Assembly: GCA_943704415.1 (NCBI GenBank)
Contig: CALSCO010000373.1
Coordinates: forward strand, 1-17,414
Reading direction: 5' to 3'
DNA length: 17,414 nt
Origin: Parvularia atlantis
Lineage: Eukaryota > Opisthokonta > Rotosphaerida
In this document: piece after piece, positions 17,321-17,414 of the stretch
Position numbering within the stretch: the first letter of the stretch is position 1
Layout: each line of letters starts with the position of its first letter
Program-made: the position numbers and the translations under genes
The notes under the pieces: generated by a model
The model's database searches: none
Seen by the model: only the letters and a program-made list of their open reading frames with translations
Told to the model about the DNA's origin: nothing

Positions 17321-17414
17321 AGCCCAGTCGCTCCGCGGTCCACTCGAGCGCAACCTTGACGAGGCCGAACGAGACCCAGACGCCGCCGATGATGCCCGAG
17401 AGGCGCACGAGCAG
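17310..17414 (-). CDS. 3' end of an ERGIC/Erv41-Erv46-like membrane protein (partial, runs off right edge)
   Basis: The frame enters from the window edge and ends in TAA at 17312-17310 after 34 residues. It contains RLSGIIGGVWVSFGLV, a hydrophobic segment like the last transmembrane helix of ERGIC2/ERGIC3/Erv41-type cargo receptors, where an LC-x-I-[IV]-GG-[VI]-F pattern precedes a short tail. Those proteins cycle between endoplasmic reticulum and Golgi. Third codon positions are almost all G or C in the helix. Its stop lies inside the REV1 coding sequence, giving an 11-bp tail-to-tail overlap. The identification rests on one short segment. Confidence 0.45.
   Translation of the reverse strand: MLVRLSGIIGGVWVSFGLVKVALEWTAERLGFTV

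Noticed and set aside
1-17414. tRNA or rRNA genes, CRISPR arrays, insertion sequences, attachment sites
   Set aside because: Scanning both strands by eye found no tRNA-like T-loop box, no regularly spaced identical repeats with unique spacers, no transposase-like frame and no terminal inverted repeats.

Overview
This window reads as a piece of a compact, strongly GC-rich nuclear genome from a single-celled or otherwise simple eukaryote. The evidence is consistent. Every recognisable gene is a eukaryotic family (XRCC1, GT92 glycosyltransferase, GTP-type PEPCK, RING/B-box protein, DNAJC2/zuotin with SANT domains, RidA, REV1, an ERGIC-like tail). The genes are broken by about 50 tiny introns of 46-84 nt, which mostly open with GTGCG, usually carry CTGAC/CTGAT/CTCAC shortly before the 3' end, and close with CAG. 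I cannot place the lineage. GTP-PEPCK, a two-BRCT XRCC1 and SANT-bearing DNAJC2 argue against yeasts, but do not single out one protist group.

Layout from left to right: a possible 3' end of a + strand gene (2-124); XRCC1 on - (1806 to 169); a GT92 glycosyltransferase on - (3254 to 1912); PEPCK on + (3503-5887); a RING/B-box/coiled-coil/propeller protein on - (8188 to 5982); a six-pass membrane protein of unknown function on + (8635-9514); DNAJC2/zuotin on - (13003 to 9578); RidA on + (13157-13793); REV1 on + (14026-17320); and the last codons of an ERGIC-like gene on - (17414 to 17310, running off the edge). I rebuilt the spliced models by hand. In all eight complete genes the exon lengths sum to a multiple of three, and where a family is known to me the joins restore its alignment.

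Genes are packed tightly: convergent pairs lie 44-94 bp apart, and REV1 and the ERGIC-like gene overlap by 11 bp. Three divergent pairs share intergenic spacers of 153-446 bp. These spacers hold the visible regulatory-looking structure: three CACGTG palindromes exactly 11 bp apart, and tandem 20-bp and 40-bp repeats that share CCGGCAT.

The genes do not form one pathway. XRCC1 (single-strand break repair scaffold) and REV1 (translesion synthesis) are both genome-maintenance proteins. DNAJC2 (ribosome-associated chaperone) and RidA share a short head-to-head promoter. The most unusual points are a 9-nt microexon in PEPCK, GC-AG introns with a shared GCACG start, an XRCC1 without its N-terminal domain, a REV1 with three ubiquitin-binding motifs, and a membrane protein that looks like a threefold repeat of a two-helix unit. 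I see no mobile element, RNA gene, CRISPR array or viral gene.
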